Under the pieces are notes generated by a model. It worked only from the letters and a program-made list of their open reading frames with translations. It was not told where the DNA came from and did not search any database. The translations under genes were made by a program, and so were the position numbers. From an uncultured Bacilli bacterium (lineage in GTDB: Bacteria; Bacillota_I; Bacilli_A; RF39; UBA660), in contig CAKOOJ010000006.1 of NCBI GenBank assembly GCA_934098385.1, positions 1-51,155 on the forward strand: a stretch of DNA of 51,155 nucleotides, given 5' to 3'. Shown one piece after another: positions 49,477 through 51,155 of this stretch (its first letter is position 1; the number at the start of each line of letters is the position of its first letter).

Positions 49477-51102
49477 TTATTTTACAACGTATGCATTATT
49501 CACTGTTCCATCTCCAGAAGTTATTTGTGTTCCAGATACTAAAGTTACTGCGACACGAAGCATACAATCCTCCAACACATCTTTATATGATAATCCACCA
49601 CTTGATAAATAGAATGCTCGACTACCTCCTCTTCCTGGACTGAATTCAACAAGAGAAAGAGCCCACCAATCATTTGATGTAGCATTTTTATTCAAATAAT
49701 ATGTTGAATTTCCATTATGTCGATATACTCCTGCAAAAGTTACCTCATCCGATGTTAACATTCCTACTTTATTTGTATCTATTTCTCCATCTCTTTCTTT
49801 ACTTCCATCGCATTTTAACGTTGGTGTTTCTGTATTAAATATTCTTTTGCCTGCACTATAATTAAAATCTGATGAGTTTACTGTTGCACCACTAATTAAT
49901 TCTTCTGCTTTTTCTGTTTTTAATGCATATGTTGAATCATCATATGCTGTTGTTCTATCTCCTATACACCAATCTTCATTTTTTAGTAAGATTTTATCAT
50001 TTTCATTCGTTATTTTCGTTTGTAACCATGTATTTAATTTACTTCTTGCTCCAGTTGTACTATTTATATAATCATCTATTTTAGGATGTATACTTTTATC
50101 AGCAACAACAGCATCTTTATATCCATAATGAACAGATAGTTTTGTTCCCTGAACTCCAGCAGCACCATCTGTTGCGTATCCACTTGATGTTGTTACATTT
50201 GTATCACTACAAGATAATTCTGATGCTAGTATAAGTTTTATACTTCCATCACCCTCAATACGTACTATTCTCCAACACATTCCTGCATAGTTTACAAAAT
50301 TATCAACTACATTTCCTCTAAAGTAATAACTATCTCCATAATCATCCTGTGTCTTTGAAAGTGTTTTTTCTGTTTCTGTAGATATTGCTTGTCCAGGTGT
50401 AGTTATTGGTGTTTCTTGATATATTGTTCTTGTTGTATTACTTGCTGATACTGCTGTTTTTGCGCTATCTATTATAGCAGTGGCTAAAGTATTTGTTCCA
50501 TACGGTTTAAAATTGTTTGGATCTACTATATTTGCTTTTGCACTAAATGTTTTATTCATATCTACACTTTGATCTGTGTTTGTTTCTTTATATGTTACTA
50601 GTAATGTATATACTTGTGCTTTATCATCTGCTATATCATTCTCAACTAATATTGTTCCTATTGATGGAAATGTTGTTTCATCACTTACTCCATTACATGT
50701 TCCAGATATAGTTCCAGTAACAGTCTTATTTGTTTTATCTATACTAAATCCTGTTTTAGAATATTGTTTACAATCTAATGTATATACTAAATCTTCTTTT
50801 CTTTCTAATATATTTATTATATTTTCTAGTGCCACTCCATATGTAACAGTTTTATTTCCTTTATTAGTTGCTACAAATGTTTTTGTCCATGTTTTTCCTG
50901 GTTCTACTGCACTATCTGTTATTAGTTCATCATTTACATCTGCATATTCAAGTAAAAGATTTGCTGTTGTAACACTAATAGATTTATTATTTTCATTTCC
51001 TTTTATCTTTGTTAAAAAGTATGCATATGTAAGTCCTACTAATATTAATAATACTAAAAATATACCAGTTACACTTACTATTATTCTTTGTTTACGACTC
51101 AT
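49477..51102 (-). CDS. SipW-type surface protein B, paralogue of surface protein A
   Basis: 541 aa; ATG 51102 follows GGAGTGAT. N-terminus MSRKQRIIVSVTGIF with a hydrophobic stretch ending LTYAYF, nearly identical to protein A also at the DNA level. A beta-sandwich segment (about 35-190), then YFRGNVVDNFVNYAGMCWRI...GDGSIKLIL (about 255-285), then DWCIGDRTTAYDD and the C-terminal lectin-like domain WWALSLVEFSP, with RAFYLSSGGLSY and LRVAVTL. Codons in its end are closer to the genome's usage than those of protein A. Likely surface-exposed; ligand unknown. Confidence 0.75.
   Translation of the reverse strand: MSRKQRIIVSVTGIFLVLLILVGLTYAYFLTKIKGNENNKSISVTTANLLLEYADVNDELITDSAVEPGKTWTKTFVATNKGNKTVTYGVALENIINILERKEDLVYTLDCKQYSKTGFSIDKTNKTVTGTISGTCNGVSDETTFPSIGTILVENDIADDKAQVYTLLVTYKETNTDQSVDMNKTFSAKANIVDPNNFKPYGTNTLATAIIDSAKTAVSASNTTRTIYQETPITTPGQAISTETEKTLSKTQDDYGDSYYFRGNVVDNFVNYAGMCWRIVRIEGDGSIKLILASELSCSDTNVTTSSGYATDGAAGVQGTKLSVHYGYKDAVVADKSIHPKIDDYINSTTGARSKLNTWLQTKITNENDKILLKNEDWCIGDRTTAYDDSTYALKTEKAEELISGATVNSSDFNYSAGKRIFNTETPTLKCDGSKERDGEIDTNKVGMLTSDEVTFAGVYRHNGNSTYYLNKNATSNDWWALSLVEFSPGRGGSRAFYLSSGGLSYKDVLEDCMLRVAVTLVSGTQITSGDGTVNNAYVVK
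49549..49660 (-). other. Possible second variable region in surface protein B
   Basis: This is the segment homologous to the GC-rich part of protein A (from EFSPGRGG to LEDCMLRVAV). It diverges strongly from A while the flanking WW-L and VTL/VSL segments are kept. It contains a short run of G-ending codons (GTG, TTG, GAG, ATG). Less clear than in A. Confidence 0.35.
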
Positions 51103-51145
51103 TCTATCACTCCTTTTTTCTCACGAAAAAACATATTTCTTCATA

Positions 51146-51155
51146 CCCCCCCCCC
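51146..51155 (-). repeat. Poly-G tract upstream of surface gene B, cut by the window end
   Basis: At least ten consecutive Cs on the plus strand reach the last base. On the coding strand the tract is followed by TATGAA and the start is about 44 bases further. Same layout as at 12480-12490. Confidence 0.75.

Noticed and set aside
1..51155. CRISPR arrays, Cas genes, restriction-modification or other known defence operons
   Set aside because: No regularly spaced repeats and no matching genes on either strand.
1..51155. Mycoplasma genetic code (TGA = Trp)
   Set aside because: Trp residues in conserved genes are TGG, and the surface gene A frame ends at TGA, so the standard bacterial code fits.

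Overview
The window is about 51 kb of very AT-rich DNA from a low-GC, endospore-forming Bacillota. It most resembles an uncultured gut lineage of the Bacilli (RF39/RFN20-like), although I cannot place it below class. Reasons: standard code (Trp is TGG, and TGA is a stop); strong Shine-Dalgarno sites, often of the AGGTGAT type; sigma-A promoters with 16-17 bp spacers; T-box leaders; GatCAB; the yneE/yneF and spoIIB-radC-mreCD neighbourhoods known from Bacillus; and sporulation genes (sigK, spoIVA, spoVIF, and candidate sirA and spoIIB equivalents). The last 10 bases are all C, so it may be a contig that broke in a homopolymer.

Layout. 0-3 kb: a minus-strand operon of a ComN-like regulator, a RelA/SpoT-type (p)ppGpp synthetase and D-aminoacyl-tRNA deacylase. 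3-9.6 kb: a transglutaminase-like protein, a sigma-70 family factor, an rRNA-methyltransferase-like enzyme, T-box-controlled serS and several unknowns. 9.7-10.4 kb: full-length sigK. 10.5-12.5 kb: surface protein A, with a GC-rich hypervariable-looking C-terminus and an 11-G tract upstream. 12.6-17.7 kb: anaerobic nucleotide metabolism (nrdD-nrdG-dut), divergent from a Crp/Fnr regulator and an M29 aminopeptidase across an 18-bp perfect palindrome. 17.8-21.3 kb: unknown proteins, an orphan tRNA 3' half that looks like an attachment-site scar, and an intact tRNA-Met. 21.3-26.8 kb: rpmF-yceD, yneF plus a sirA-like gene, HelD helicase, a DHH phosphodiesterase and a HAD phosphatase. 26.8-34.7 kb: translation block gatB-gatA-gatC-aspS, a candidate small RNA, then asnS-hisS under a T-box. 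35-38 kb: a D,D-carboxypeptidase, tsf and rpsB. 38.2-42.2 kb: spoVIF, a pilin-like protein and a SPOR-radC-mreC-mreD operon. 42.2-44.2 kb: two candidate small RNA loci and spoIVA. 44.2-49.4 kb: cysteine synthase, GH25 lysozyme, sufB and others. 49.5-51.1 kb: surface protein B, again with a poly-G tract upstream.

The most striking signal is the pair of paralogous SipW-type surface proteins. Gene A ends in a C-type-lectin-like segment in which 23 of 31 codons end in C, inside an otherwise strongly A/T-ending gene. That is what adenine-directed mutagenesis of AAC template codons by a diversity-generating retroelement (DGR) would leave. No reverse transcriptase or template repeat lies in the window, so this would be a remote target. 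Both genes have a G10-11 tract immediately upstream of a TATRAA hexamer, suggesting slipped-strand control of promoter spacing, and the gene A tract also lies between 10-bp inverted repeats. Together these suggest a surface antigen family with expression switching layered on binding-site diversification.

All assignments come from reading the sequence and from remembered family features; no search or folding program was run.
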